Shown here one piece after another: positions 12,091 to 21,893 of a stretch of DNA of 64,000 nucleotides. Source of the stretch: Trichocoleus sp. (GTDB lineage: Bacteria; Cyanobacteriota; Cyanobacteriia; Elainellales; Elainellaceae); contig DATNQD010000071.1 of assembly GCA_036702865.1 (NCBI GenBank), positions 62,001 through 126,000 of the forward strand, given 5' to 3'. The first letter of the stretch is position 1. Every line of letters begins with the position of its first letter. The position numbers and the translations under genes are program-made. The notes beneath the pieces were generated by a model. It did not search any database. It worked only from the letters and a program-made list of their open reading frames with translations, and had not been told where the DNA came from.

Positions 12091-12360
12091 TTTTGAGAGA
12101 CGTAAACTTGAGCAATGCTGATCCCCGAATTGTCCTCATTCTAAAGAGATAAATCCGTGAAATCCCAGAGGCTTGTCATGGGTTTTACCAGAACTTTGTA
12201 AAAGAACATCATTCGTGAGGAGTAATCGTTACAAAGAACAGTTTACAGTCCGTGAATTTGCTGGTTAGGGTTGAAGTGCTTTCTCAATCCCTGAGATAGA
12301 AGAAAAATCTGAATTTCAGCTTTTACAATCTAAACCAAGTGAGCTAGATAGGACAAATCT

Positions 12361-13878
12361 GTGACTTTTGAACGCGCCAGTGGCATCCTCCTCCATCCAA
12401 CCTCGCTACCCGGTCGCTTTGGCATCGGAGACTTAGGGCGATCGGCTTACGAATTTATTGACTTTCTTGAGCGCAGTGGGCAGAAACTTTGGCAAATTTT
12501 GCCCCTCGGACCCACAGGCGACGAACACTCGCCTTACATCATGAACTTCAGTGCCTTTGCCGGAAACCCTTTGCTGATCAGTCTGGAACAATTGGCAGCC
12601 GACGGGTTATTAGATGAAGCCGACCTGAAACCACTGCCAGAAACCGCAGAACCCGCTTATGCCCGCGTCGATTTTGATCAGGTCATACCCGTCAAATATG
12701 GCTATCTCAGGCAGGCGTTCGATCGCTTCAAACAACTGCTGGAACAGGAGCCAAACCCCAAATTTGAGGAATTTTGTCAGGCACAGTCCTGGTGGCTCGA
12801 TGATTTTGTTTTATTCATGGCATTGCTAGAGGCACATGACGGCAAGCCCTGGAGCCAATGGGAACCGGAAATTGCCCGTCGCGAACCCGAAGCACTGCGA
12901 ACCCAGAGCATTGCGCTGCAAGATCAAGTGATGTTTCACAAGTTCATGCAGTTTCAGTTTTTTGAGCAATGGACGCAGCTTCGCACCTATGCCAACAGCA
13001 AAAATATTTTGATTGTGGGGGATGTTTCCATCTACGTCTGCCACAATAGCTCGGATGTTTGGTCAAGCCCGGAAACCTTTAAGCTGAACCCCGAAACGCT
13101 GGAGCCTGCTTATATTGCGGGTGTACCGCCGGATTATTTCAGCGAAACCGGACAACTCTGGGGCAACCCAGTTTATGACTGGGATCAAATTGAAAGCACC
13201 AATTTTGCCTGGTGGATTGCCCGCTTCAAAGCAACACTGCTATACGTTGATATTGTTCGCATCGACCACTTCCGAGGCTTCGAGGCATATTGGCAAGTTC
13301 CGGGTGGTGAGAAAACCGCAATGAACGGCGAATGGGTGAAAGGACCCGATGCTAAGTTCTTTGAAGCGCTCAAATCTGCGCTCGGTAGTCTCCCGGTCAT
13401 GGCGGAAGATCTGGGCATTATCACTCCAGAAGTGGAGGCATTGCGCGATCGATTTGAGTTTCCCGGTATGCGAATCATCCAATTTGCTTTCGGCGGTAGC
13501 TCTGACAATGCCTACTTGCCTCACCACTACATCCCTAACTGCGTCGTTTATCCCGGCACCCACGACAACGACACAACAATCGGCTGGTGGGAAAAAACGG
13601 GTGACCACGAACGGCAATTCGTCGCTAAATACTGGGGTTATGCTGCTCCAGAAGACATCAAGGAAATCAACTGGCTCTTCATCTCCGCTGCCCTCTTCTC
13701 CGTTGCTGATCTCGCCGTTCTCCCGCTGCAAGATGTTCTTGGGCTAGACAACCGCGCTCGCATGAACGACCCCAGCATCAATGCCGGAAACTGGCGCTGG
13801 CGATATACCGATTCTGGGCTGCTGACGCAGGAAATTAGCGATCGGCTCAAGCAGTTTGTGGAGTTGTATAGTCGATAG
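12361..13878 (+). CDS. malQ: 4-alpha-glucanotransferase (amylomaltase, MalQ, GH77)
   Basis: MalQ disproportionates maltooligosaccharides by moving alpha-1,4-glucan segments between acceptors and releasing glucose. The 505-residue protein starts with GTG; AGGA lies 8 bases upstream and no nearby in-frame ATG fits better. It opens ERASGILLHPTSLPGRFGIGDLG, the classic GH77 N-terminus. Catalytic residues are Asp about 302 in VRIDHFRGFEAYW, Glu about 349 in MAEDLGIITPEV, and the third carboxylate in YPGTHDNDTTIGWW. It is transcribed away from treS-mak. In context it recycles short glucans left by debranching and by GlgP. Confidence 0.96.
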   Translation: MTFERASGILLHPTSLPGRFGIGDLGRSAYEFIDFLERSGQKLWQILPLGPTGDEHSPYIMNFSAFAGNPLLISLEQLAADGLLDEADLKPLPETAEPAYARVDFDQVIPVKYGYLRQAFDRFKQLLEQEPNPKFEEFCQAQSWWLDDFVLFMALLEAHDGKPWSQWEPEIARREPEALRTQSIALQDQVMFHKFMQFQFFEQWTQLRTYANSKNILIVGDVSIYVCHNSSDVWSSPETFKLNPETLEPAYIAGVPPDYFSETGQLWGNPVYDWDQIESTNFAWWIARFKATLLYVDIVRIDHFRGFEAYWQVPGGEKTAMNGEWVKGPDAKFFEALKSALGSLPVMAEDLGIITPEVEALRDRFEFPGMRIIQFAFGGSSDNAYLPHHYIPNCVVYPGTHDNDTTIGWWEKTGDHERQFVAKYWGYAAPEDIKEINWLFISAALFSVADLAVLPLQDVLGLDNRARMNDPSINAGNWRWRYTDSGLLTQEISDRLKQFVELYSR

Positions 13879-14031
13879 CCGCTGCAGGGATGGGGTACAG
13901 GAAATGAGGGGCAGGGGATCGAGCATTCTTAATTCCCGATTACGTCTCACCTATCGCCCATTCCCACCTTGACAGCCCCCCAATCGATCGCCAACACTAA
14001 ATGGGCAATCCCTCAATCGATTCTTTCCCCC

Positions 14032-15108
14032 ATGCCCCCCCTGACTGTTGGTGATCACGCGCCGTGGTTTATTCTGCCCTCTCATCCCGACATTTTGATG
14101 GGGGGATATCGATCGGTGCTGTTTTTCTTTGGCAGTGCCAGCCAGAATGAGCAGATTCGATCGCTTTTATCCAGTTTTGCGGGAGCGAGGGCAGATCTGG
14201 CAAAGGTAGGCATCTCTTTCTTTGGCGTCAGCATTGATCCAAATGACAAGAGTTTGGAATCACAGCTTCCGACAGACGATCGCTTTCAGCTTTTGTGGGA
14301 TTTTCAGGGAGATTTGAGCATCCGCTATGGGGTACTGGACAGTGAGGCGAAAGGGGGGGTGCGCTATGATCCCACGACATTTATCTTGGATGAGAATTTG
14401 CGAGTTTTAGCGGCAATTCCGCTGACGATGCACCAAAATCATCTCATTCAAGTGCTGAGTACCGTGTACGGGTTGCCCAATCGCGATCCGCCCCGTCTGG
14501 TGTCTCGTCAAGCTCCGGTGTTGCTGGTGCCACAGGTTTTTCCGCCCAGCTTTTGCCGTCATTTAATCCAGCTTTATGCAACAGATGGCGGCACAGATTC
14601 CGGCTTTATGCAGCAGACCGGAGAGAAAACGGCGATCGTGCTTGACCCAAAGGTAAAACGGCGGCGCGATCTGTTGCTGACTGATCCAACACTCGTTGGA
14701 CAAATCAACTATTTGATCTGGCAGCGCGTTCAGCCTGAAATTGAAAAAGCTTTCCAGTTTCGCGTCACCCGCTACGAGCGATACACCGTTGCCTGCTACG
14801 AAGCCCAAAATCAGGGATTTTTTCGCGCCCATCGAGACAACACCACCACAGGCTCAGCCCATCGTCGCTTCGCGATGACCCTCAATCTCAATACCGGCGA
14901 ATACGAAGGCGGTTGTCTTCACTTTCCAGAATATAGTACCGATCGCTATTCTCCTGGTATTGGCGATGCCCTCATTTTCTCCTGTTCGCTGCTCCATGAA
15001 GCAACCCCCGTCACGCAAGGCAAACGATTCGTCTTACTCTCCTTCTTTTTTAACGACGAAGATGCCAAGCTGAGAGCCCAAACCCAGCAGCAAATTGTTC
15101 GGGAATAG
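14032..15108 (+). CDS. Peroxiredoxin-fold/2-oxoglutarate-Fe(II) oxygenase fusion protein
   Basis: The frame is open from a TTG at 13969, but ATG 14032 is the likelier start because MPPLTVGDHAPWFILPS is a typical beginning of the thioredoxin-like AhpC/TSA domain. That domain (about 1-165) lacks the peroxidatic cysteine: the expected site reads FFFGSASQNEQ. The second half is a prolyl-4-hydroxylase-like double-stranded beta helix with iron ligands His267 and Asp269 (FRAHRDNT) and His322 (LLHEATPV), and a 2-oxoglutarate-binding Arg332 (GKRFVLLSF). It should hydroxylate or oxidise an unknown substrate; related PiuC/PKHD-type enzymes act on proteins or small molecules. It follows malQ by about 150 bases in the same direction, with no evident functional link. 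Confidence 0.8.
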   Translation: MPPLTVGDHAPWFILPSHPDILMGGYRSVLFFFGSASQNEQIRSLLSSFAGARADLAKVGISFFGVSIDPNDKSLESQLPTDDRFQLLWDFQGDLSIRYGVLDSEAKGGVRYDPTTFILDENLRVLAAIPLTMHQNHLIQVLSTVYGLPNRDPPRLVSRQAPVLLVPQVFPPSFCRHLIQLYATDGGTDSGFMQQTGEKTAIVLDPKVKRRRDLLLTDPTLVGQINYLIWQRVQPEIEKAFQFRVTRYERYTVACYEAQNQGFFRAHRDNTTTGSAHRRFAMTLNLNTGEYEGGCLHFPEYSTDRYSPGIGDALIFSCSLLHEATPVTQGKRFVLLSFFFNDEDAKLRAQTQQQIVRE

Positions 15109-15441
15109 AAAGTAGGGGATCGGGAAACAAGAAAGGTTTGTCGGTGGACAGCTTGTCCGTCTGGTTTCTCAAATTTGTCTAGGTGGAACTCACCTTTGTT
15201 AAGCGTGCTCATTCCGCCGATACTGGGAACAGTAAGAGCAAATTACAAATAGATTAATCCTTATTTCTTTCTCGTCTCACAAGACGCTCAAACTCGATCG
15301 CTACCCCCAAAATCAGGGGCAAATCCCAACACCGAATAGCCGTCCAACCCCCTACGGTTATCCTCCCTGCCCATCCTTTAAGCCGATCGATACAGTAGAC
15401 ATAAGACACATATCTTCACTAAACGAAGCGAGGTGCTGCCA
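15109..15441. other. Intergenic gap, no gene seen
   Basis: About 330 bases between the dioxygenase and a small candidate ORF. It contains short G-rich and HIP1-like words but no clear hairpin terminator, RNA gene or coding frame. Confidence 0.45.
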
Positions 15442-15558
15442 ATGACGATACTGATTGCCCTGAGTTTTATGGGCTGTGTAAGCGCAGCCCTGCTCACCGT
15501 TCAACACTATTTTCTGAAGGATCTGACTGAGCCAGTTGCAAGTCACCCGAATCGATAG
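15442..15558 (+). CDS. Candidate 38-residue single-pass membrane peptide
   Basis: ATG 15442 opens a 38-codon frame ending at TAG 15556-15558. The peptide begins MTILIALSFMGCVSAALLTV, one hydrophobic segment of about 20 residues, followed by a polar tail (HYFLKDLTEPVASHPNR). A GAGG-like element (GCGAGG) lies about 9 bases upstream. The layout resembles the small one-helix subunits common in cyanobacterial photosystem, cytochrome b6f and NDH-1 complexes, but it does not match any that I can recall (PetG, PetL, PetM, PetN, PsbX, PsbM, PsaM). It sits 170 bases upstream of clpC in the same direction. It may be real or chance; function unknown. Confidence 0.4.
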   Translation: MTILIALSFMGCVSAALLTVQHYFLKDLTEPVASHPNR

Positions 15559-15725
15559 AACATTCGGAGTCTCAGTCCTTGTACTTTGAGCTTCAAGGTT
15601 AAGTCGCTACCCCGTTTCCGCTTTGGCGGATCTAAGCGAACTTCCCTTCATCCCTCACTCATCCTTCATCCCTCATTTACCTGACTCCTTTGAGTCTCTA
15701 TTCCTAAGTAGGACCCCTTGTTGAG

Positions 15726-18203
15726 ATGTTTGAATATTTCACCGAAAAATCGATCGCTGCTGTCATGGCTGCCCAAGAGGAAGCACGTCGTCTGGAACAT
15801 GCCTATGTAGGCACAGAGCAAGTTTTACTGGGGCTGATCCGCGTTGAAGACAATCTGGCAGCGAAGACATTAGCTGAAATGGGTGTGACGTTAGAGCAGG
15901 TTCGTCACGCCGTTGAAAAAATTGTGGGTCGTGGTTCTGGCTTTGTGCCAGTTAGCATTCCATTCACGCCCAAATCGAAGCGAATTTTTGAACTGGCGTT
16001 TGAGCAAGCTCGTCAGTTTGGCACGCCTTACATTGCTCCTGAACACATCCTGTTAGCACTGATTCAGGACAGCGAGAATGTTGCCAGTAAGATCTTAGAG
16101 AATCTTGGCATCAATCTTGTTACTTTACGGCAGCAGTTGACTCAGAGTGCCAGCCAATCTGAACCTGATACGGCTTCAGTTGCCGGACGACGCCCCAGCC
16201 GAGAGCAGAAAGCCGATCGCGGTTCGAAAGTCTTAGCTGAATACAGCCGAGATCTGACGCAACTTGCGGCTGAAGGCAAGCTTGATCCGATGGTTGGTCG
16301 TGCAAAAGAGCTGGAGCGCATTATTCAGATTCTTGGTCGCCGCACAAAGAATAACCCGGTCTTGTTGGGTGAACCTGGTGTGGGTAAGACTGCGATCGCT
16401 GAAGGATTAGCACAGCGAATTGTGGATGGTCTAGTTCCTAGTCTTTTGGAAGACAAGCAGGTGGTCGCGCTTGATATGGGGGCGCTGCTGTCTGGTACTC
16501 GCTTCCGGGGAGAGTTTGAGGAACGGCTGACTCAAATCATTGCTGAAGTCCGTCAGTCACAAAATATCATTCTTGTCATTGACGAGGTTCATACCCTACT
16601 TGGTGCCGGTAGTGCTGAGGGCGGTATGGATGCTGCGAATATGCTCAAGCCTGCCCTGGCAAGAGGTGAGTTTCAAGTCATTGGTGCAACAACGCTAGAC
16701 GAGTATCGACAGCACATTGAGCGGGACGCAGCTCTAGAACGGCGATTCCAGCCCGTAACGATCGGCGAACCCTCCGTTGAAGAAACGATCGAAATTCTGC
16801 GCGGACTGCGCGATCGATATGAGCAGCACCACCGTCTGACGATTGCAAATGATGCGATCGAAGCGGCAGCTCGGTTGGCCGATCGCTATATTGCCGATCG
16901 CTTTATGCCCGATAAGGCAATCGACCTGATCGACGAAGCCGGATCAATGGTGCGGTTACGCCACAGCAAAGATTCTCCCCTGCGTGACCTGAAGCGCGAC
17001 TTGCGAGAAATCACTGCTGTTAAAGAAGCAGCCGTTCGTGAGCAGGACTTTGACAAAGCCGGACAATTGCGCGATCGAGAGCTTGAGCTTGAAAAGCAAA
17101 TCAAGAGCGTGCAGGCTGGAGATACAAATTCTCAGTCTCCTCTGCCGACAGTGACCGCAGATGATATCGCTCAGGTTGTTGCTTCCTGGACAAGTATTCC
17201 AGTCAATAAGCTAACCGAGTCAGAATCCATCATGCTGCTGCACTTAGAGGATATGCTGCATGAGCGAGTCATCGGTCAAGATGATGCTGTGAAAGCGGTA
17301 GGGCGTGCAGTCCGTCGATCGCGGGTGGGCATCAGTGACCCTAATCGTCCGATCGCCAGTCTCATCTTCTCTGGACCAACCGGAGTGGGTAAGACAGAGT
17401 TAGCGAAGGCTCTTGCTGCTTCAGTGTTTGGTTCTGAGGAAGCGATGATCCGGTTGGATATGTCGGAGTTCATGGAGGCGCATACCATCTCGAAGCTCAT
17501 TGGTTCGCCTCCGGGCTATGTTGGCTACGACGAAGGCGGTCAGTTGACTGAGGCAGTCCGTCGCCAGCCTTACACCGTCATTCTGATGGACGAAATTGAG
17601 AAAGCGCATCCAGACGTCTTTAATGTCTTGCTGCAATTGCTGGAAGATGGTCGCCTGACTGATTCCAGAGGTCGCGTTGTCAGCTTCAAGAACACGTTGC
17701 TGGTCATGACCTCGAATATTGGGTCTAAGGTGATTGAGAAAGGTGGCGGTAGCCTTGGCTTTGAGTTTGCCGACGATCGCGCTTCTGGTCAGTATCACCA
17801 GATTCGATCGAAGGTGATGGACGAGATGAAGAACTACTTCCGTCCAGAGTTGCTGAATCGGCTCGATGAGATTATTGTCTTCCGTCAACTGACTCGTGAA
17901 GAAGTGACCCAGATCGCCGATTTGATGATTCAAGAAGTTGCGGTTCGTCTGACTGAACAAAGTATCGGACTCCAGGCAACCCCAGCCTTTAAAGCCCAAC
18001 TGCTGAATGAGGGCTACAACCCCAGCTACGGCGCACGTCCACTTAGAAGGGCAATCTCTCGCTTACTGGAAGACAACCTGGCTGAGGCAATGCTATCGGG
18101 TCAGATCCAGGCAGGCGATATGGCGATCGCAGATGTGAATGAAGATGGTCAGATCCAAATCCGTCGCGAATCTGCCGCAGCACTGGCACAAGCAGTTTCC
18201 TAG
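15726..18203 (+). CDS. clpC: ClpC-type AAA+ protease ATPase (divergent paralogue)
   Basis: An 825-residue Hsp100 unfoldase that should feed proteins to ClpP. It has two N-terminal Clp-N repeats (about 1-145), a first AAA+ domain with Walker A GEPGVGKT at 215-222, a UVR-like coiled segment around 425-455 ([18 protein letters not shown]), and a second AAA+ domain with GPTGVGKT from 550. The LGF loop at 677-679, the ClpP-docking tripeptide, is intact. Its N-terminus ([20 protein letters not shown], then [20 protein letters not shown]) differs from the near-invariant main cyanobacterial ClpC ([20 protein letters not shown]), so this looks like a second, less conserved copy, with an essential clpC expected elsewhere. 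A terminator follows at 18231. Confidence 0.9.
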   Translation: MFEYFTEKSIAAVMAAQEEARRLEHAYVGTEQVLLGLIRVEDNLAAKTLAEMGVTLEQVRHAVEKIVGRGSGFVPVSIPFTPKSKRIFELAFEQARQFGTPYIAPEHILLALIQDSENVASKILENLGINLVTLRQQLTQSASQSEPDTASVAGRRPSREQKADRGSKVLAEYSRDLTQLAAEGKLDPMVGRAKELERIIQILGRRTKNNPVLLGEPGVGKTAIAEGLAQRIVDGLVPSLLEDKQVVALDMGALLSGTRFRGEFEERLTQIIAEVRQSQNIILVIDEVHTLLGAGSAEGGMDAANMLKPALARGEFQVIGATTLDEYRQHIERDAALERRFQPVTIGEPSVEETIEILRGLRDRYEQHHRLTIANDAIEAAARLADRYIADRFMPDKAIDLIDEAGSMVRLRHSKDSPLRDLKRDLREITAVKEAAVREQDFDKAGQLRDRELELEKQIKSVQAGDTNSQSPLPTVTADDIAQVVASWTSIPVNKLTESESIMLLHLEDMLHERVIGQDDAVKAVGRAVRRSRVGISDPNRPIASLIFSGPTGVGKTELAKALAASVFGSEEAMIRLDMSEFMEAHTISKLIGSPPGYVGYDEGGQLTEAVRRQPYTVILMDEIEKAHPDVFNVLLQLLEDGRLTDSRGRVVSFKNTLLVMTSNIGSKVIEKGGGSLGFEFADDRASGQYHQIRSKVMDEMKNYFRPELLNRLDEIIVFRQLTREEVTQIADLMIQEVAVRLTEQSIGLQATPAFKAQLLNEGYNPSYGARPLRRAISRLLEDNLAEAMLSGQIQAGDMAIADVNEDGQIQIRRESAAALAQAVS

Positions 18204-18230
18204 GTGATCTCCTGATTGAATAAGCAACTG

Positions 18231-18256
18231 GGGTGGGCAATGCTCACCCTTTTTTT
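18231..18256 (+). terminator. Rho-independent terminator after clpC
   Basis: GGGTGGGCA and TGCTCACCC form a GC-rich hairpin (one G-U pair) followed at once by seven T residues. It begins 27 bases after the clpC stop and separates clpC from the downstream acetyltransferase. Confidence 0.8.
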
Positions 18257-18314
18257 ATGGTTAAAGGCATACTTGCAATTGGCAATCATCACTTGCTGAA
18301 AAACGGAGAGCCTC

Positions 18315-18815
18315 ATGATACGAAAAGGCACTGATGAAGACTTCGAAGCAATTTTTCATACCATCAATGATGCAGCCAGTGCTTATAAAGGCGTAATTCC
18401 AGCCGATCGATGGCATGAGCCATATATGACGAAAGAAGAGCTAAAAGCACAAATCGAAGATGGTGTGGAATTTTCATGTTATGTCGATAACAACGAAATT
18501 ATTGGAGTCATGGGAATTCAGGACAAAAAGGAAGTAGCGTTAATTCGTCATGCCTACGTCAGAACGCAACAACGAAACAAAGGTATTGGAACACTTCTGC
18601 TTCGAGAACTCATAAAAGATGCAACAAAACCGATTTTGATCGGAACCTGGAAGGCAGCGGATTGGGCGATCAGTTTTTATGAAAAGCAGGGTTTTTGTCT
18701 TGTTGAAGAATCAGAAAAGAATCGCCTACTTAAGAAATATTGGGCCATTTCCGATCGACAAATCGAAACTTCAGTTGTTTTAGTAGATCACAAATATAAG
18801 CAGTTACAAGATTAG
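18315..18815 (+). CDS. GNAT family N-acetyltransferase
   Basis: A 166-residue single-domain GNAT protein. Motif A is clear at about residues 88-102: VRTQQRNKGIGTLLLREL, with the Q/R-x-x-G-x-G acetyl-CoA pyrophosphate loop. Motif B-like AADWAISFYEKQGFCLV follows. Transfer of acetyl from acetyl-CoA to an amine is expected; the substrate is unknown. The start ATG has GGAGAG six bases upstream. The gene is slightly more AT-rich than its neighbours and stands alone behind the clpC terminator. Confidence 0.85.
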   Translation: MIRKGTDEDFEAIFHTINDAASAYKGVIPADRWHEPYMTKEELKAQIEDGVEFSCYVDNNEIIGVMGIQDKKEVALIRHAYVRTQQRNKGIGTLLLRELIKDATKPILIGTWKAADWAISFYEKQGFCLVEESEKNRLLKKYWAISDRQIETSVVLVDHKYKQLQD

Positions 18816-19062
18816 AGATCTCGTTCGATGTGAGGCTGCTGCGGGAACTGAGAGATCAAACAATCGATAGGGCGATCGTCGTTCTGCCAACCTGATGCGA
18901 CTGTTCATCGTTCTTGTATCTCTTGTAAGATAAACGTCTCGTTCGTCCAGATAATTCGGGCAAAACAGGGACCTGCCAAGAAGTAGAATCCAAGACCCTC
19001 AACAAAGGTAGGATGAGAGACTGAGATTTCTTGCCTGAATCATTCTTTTAGCCCGACTCATC

Positions 19063-19980
19063 ATGAAAGACATCACAGAACGGGGACACTTATTGACTGA
19101 GCAAGTCAACCCCAACAGCCAAAATCTAGATCAAATGACTGCTTTAGAGATCGTAGAACTGTTTAACCAGGAAGATACTCAGGCAGTTGCAGCAGTCGCA
19201 GCCGCCAAAGAAGGCCTCGCAGCCGCAATCGATCGCACCGCAGCCGCACTACGACATGGAGGCAGACTGTTTTATATCGGAGCCGGAACCAGCGGACGCT
19301 TAGGGGTACTGGATGCCGCAGAATGTCCGCCCACGTTTTGCACCTCCCCAGAACTGGTGCAGGGCATGATTGCCGGAGGCGCAGGGGCACTGGTACGCAG
19401 CTCGGAAGATTTGGAAGATCGCGCAGAAGACGGCATGGAGGCGATCGCTCATCGACATATCACCAGTTTGGATGTGGTCGTTGGCATCACCGCAGGCGGA
19501 ACTACTCCCTATGTGCATGGCGCACTGCAAGCTGCCCGTCAACGTGGAGCCGTCACGATTTTTATTGCTTGCGTTCCTGCCGAACAGGTCAGCGTCGATG
19601 CCGATATTGACATCCGTTTGCTCACCGGAGCCGAAATTCTGGCAGGCTCAACTCGCCTCAAAGCCGGAACCGCCACGAAACTGGCGCTGAATATCCTCTC
19701 AACTGGGGTCATGGTCAAACTTGGCAAAGTTTATGGCAACCGAATGGTCGATGTTGCCGTCACCAATACCAAACTGCTCGACCGCGCCCTCCGTATCCTC
19801 GAAGACCTGACCGACCTCAGCCGTGAAGAAGCCGCCGCCCTGCTCAAAAAAAGCGATCGACAAGTCAAACTTGCGCTTTTAATGCACTGGACAGGAGTGG
19901 ATGCGATCGAAGGCAAAGAACTGTTAGTGCAGCACCAGGGAAATTTGCGGCAGGCGGTAAGCTCCGTGGCGAGTCGGTAA
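19063..19980 (+). CDS. murQ: N-acetylmuramic acid 6-phosphate etherase
   Basis: MurQ splits the lactyl ether of MurNAc-6-phosphate to give GlcNAc-6-phosphate and D-lactate in peptidoglycan recycling. The 305-residue length is typical. The N-terminus TERGHLLTEQVNPNSQNLDQ and the SIS sugar-phosphate isomerase fold with YIGAGTSGRLGVLDAAECPPTF (positions near 80-100) are characteristic. GITAGGTTPYVHGAL and STRLKAGTATKLALN are the further phosphate-site loops. Cytosolic. No murP-type PTS or anmK lies next to it. It is the first of several cell-wall genes scattered over the next 19 kb. Confidence 0.95.
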   Translation: MKDITERGHLLTEQVNPNSQNLDQMTALEIVELFNQEDTQAVAAVAAAKEGLAAAIDRTAAALRHGGRLFYIGAGTSGRLGVLDAAECPPTFCTSPELVQGMIAGGAGALVRSSEDLEDRAEDGMEAIAHRHITSLDVVVGITAGGTTPYVHGALQAARQRGAVTIFIACVPAEQVSVDADIDIRLLTGAEILAGSTRLKAGTATKLALNILSTGVMVKLGKVYGNRMVDVAVTNTKLLDRALRILEDLTDLSREEAAALLKKSDRQVKLALLMHWTGVDAIEGKELLVQHQGNLRQAVSSVASR

Positions 19981-20162
19981 TAGGTCACTGAGCCCGAAAT
20001 TGAGTTGAGAGGATTAATTCCCAAAACTCTTTTTATATCGTAAGTTGACATAACACTAAGGAAATAACAGAAGAGCATGAAATTGAGCCAAGAGGACAAA
20101 CTTCTAAAACCCTGACTCCTCATCTCTTCCTTCTCTCTGCGTCCCTTTTCATCCCTCCTCCT

Positions 20163-21893
20163 ATGTCTCGATCGAGCTACTGGCAACTGATTCCCTTTAT
20201 CCGTCCGCATCTGGGGACGATCGTGCAGGCGTTAGTTTGTACGGTTATCTTTACGATCTGCTGGCCTCTGTTGGCGAATCTGGCAGGACGGTTGCTGGAA
20301 TTTTTGGTCAAGGGGGACATGTGGGGGTTGGCGCGGATGGCTGGCATTGTGTCAGGAATTTTCCTGCTGCAAAAGCTGGTGCAGTATGGTCAGGATGCGT
20401 TGATGGCAAAGGCTTCTTTGGCGACGGCTCTGGATCTGCGGAAAAAAACCTATGCTCATTTGCAAAGCCTTAGCCCTGGATATTTCGAGACGGCTCAGAC
20501 GGGGGATTTAACTTATCGCTTGACCGAAGACATCGATCGCATTGGTGAGGTAATCAATAAGGTCTTTCAGGACTCCACACCTTGTGTCTTGCAATTGATT
20601 GTTGTCTTTGGCTACATGATCTACCTCAACTGGCAACTGACCTTTGCAAGTCTGCTGGTCGTGCCGCTCATGGGTCTGCTAATTAGCTGGTTTGGTGAAC
20701 GGATGCTGAAGGTATCGCACCGCAGCCAATCGCTGATTTCTGATCTGTCATCTCTGCTGACGGAAGTGTTTAGCGGCATTCGCTTGATTCGTGCCTTCGC
20801 TGCCGAAGATTATGAAATCGATCGCTTTGGTCGGGAAGCAGAGCGGAACCGTCGGGCAAAATATGCGGCTGCATGGCTAAAGGCAGTTCAGTTTCTCGTC
20901 GTTGGCTTTCTTTATGCGCTGAGTGTGGTGCTGCTCCTGTTGCTCGGCGGCTGGCAAATCTCGCAGGGCAATCTCACAGGAACGGAATTCGGTAGCTACG
21001 CTTTCGCGGTCGCAATGCTGATCGACCCTATCTCTCACCTGACGCAAAATTACAACGAATATAAGCAGGGTCAGGCTTCTGTCGATCGCATCTTTGAACT
21101 GATCCATATCCAGCCTGCTGTCAAGGAAAAACCGAATGCAGGGCTGCTGCCATCGGTGACGGGTAAAGTTGAGTATCGCAACGTCTGCTTTAGCTACAAG
21201 TCAGACCAGCCCGTACTGCAAAATCTCGATTTGCTGGCGTTTCCCGGAGAAGCGATCGCCCTTGTTGGCAGTTCTGGTGCGGGTAAAACCACGCTGGTTA
21301 ACTTACTCCCTCGCTTTTATGACCCTCAAGCAGGGCAAATCTTGATCGACGGAATTGATATTCGAGATGTGACACTCCGCAGCCTTCGTCGTCAGATTGG
21401 GATTGTGCCTCAAGAAACGGTGCTGTTTTCTGGGACGATCGCCCATAACATCGCCTTTGGTCAAAAACACTTTGACCTGGAAGCAGTGCAGGCAGCCGCG
21501 AAGGTCGCCAATGCTCATCAATTCATTACACAATTCCCCGATGGCTACAATTCCTGGTTGGGGGAACGGGGCGTCAATTTGTCTGGAGGTCAGCGTCAGC
21601 GTCTCGCCATTGCCCGTGCCGTTCTGCTTGATCCACGCATTTTGATTCTTGATGAAGCCACCTCTGCCCTCGATTCGGAATCAGAGGCACTGGTACAGGA
21701 AGCACTGGAACGCTTGATGAAAAACCGTACTGTCTTTATCATCGCCCACCGTCTGGCAACAATTCGCCGCGCCGATCGCATTCTTGTCATTGAAAAAGGT
21801 CGCGTTCTCGAATCTGGAACCCATACAGAACTCCTCGAACAAAACGGGCGATATGCTCGGTTCTATGCCCAGCAATTTGAGACGATCGGCTGA
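20163..21893 (+). CDS. ABC exporter, fused membrane and ATPase domains (ABCB/MsbA-like)
   Basis: A 576-residue half-transporter. Residues about 1-320 form six transmembrane helices (for example around 15-40, 55-75, 130-180 and 245-290). The C-terminal nucleotide-binding domain has Walker A GSSGAGKTTL from residue 369 (Lys375), the Q-loop PQETVLFSG, signature LSGGQRQRLAIARA, Walker B ILILDEATSALD and switch His in IIAHRLATI. It would act as a homodimer exporting a lipid, glycolipid, peptide or drug; the substrate cannot be read from the sequence. HepA-like envelope-polysaccharide exporters are one possibility. A pyrimidine-rich tract immediately precedes the ATG and there is no Shine-Dalgarno element. 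Confidence 0.9.
   Translation: MSRSSYWQLIPFIRPHLGTIVQALVCTVIFTICWPLLANLAGRLLEFLVKGDMWGLARMAGIVSGIFLLQKLVQYGQDALMAKASLATALDLRKKTYAHLQSLSPGYFETAQTGDLTYRLTEDIDRIGEVINKVFQDSTPCVLQLIVVFGYMIYLNWQLTFASLLVVPLMGLLISWFGERMLKVSHRSQSLISDLSSLLTEVFSGIRLIRAFAAEDYEIDRFGREAERNRRAKYAAAWLKAVQFLVVGFLYALSVVLLLLLGGWQISQGNLTGTEFGSYAFAVAMLIDPISHLTQNYNEYKQGQASVDRIFELIHIQPAVKEKPNAGLLPSVTGKVEYRNVCFSYKSDQPVLQNLDLLAFPGEAIALVGSSGAGKTTLVNLLPRFYDPQAGQILIDGIDIRDVTLRSLRRQIGIVPQETVLFSGTIAHNIAFGQKHFDLEAVQAAAKVANAHQFITQFPDGYNSWLGERGVNLSGGQRQRLAIARAVLLDPRILILDEATSALDSESEALVQEALERLMKNRTVFIIAHRLATIRRADRILVIEKGRVLESGTHTELLEQNGRYARFYAQQFETIG

Larger units (their letters stand above)
11688..12360. other. Divergent regulatory region between treS-mak and malQ
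   Basis: A 673-base gap with no convincing coding frame. It must hold the promoters of both treS-mak (leftward) and malQ (rightward). Its middle and right parts contain an 8-bp inverted repeat (11931-11959) and an 11-bp direct tandem repeat (12069-12090). Two TTACA words near 12228-12246 recall light-regulated HLR1 sites, but their spacing is wrong. Nothing else is recognised. Confidence 0.5.

Noticed and set aside
12225-12250. Two TTACA words suggesting an RpaB HLR1 light-response box
   Set aside because: The spacing between the two repeats is larger than the HLR1 consensus allows.
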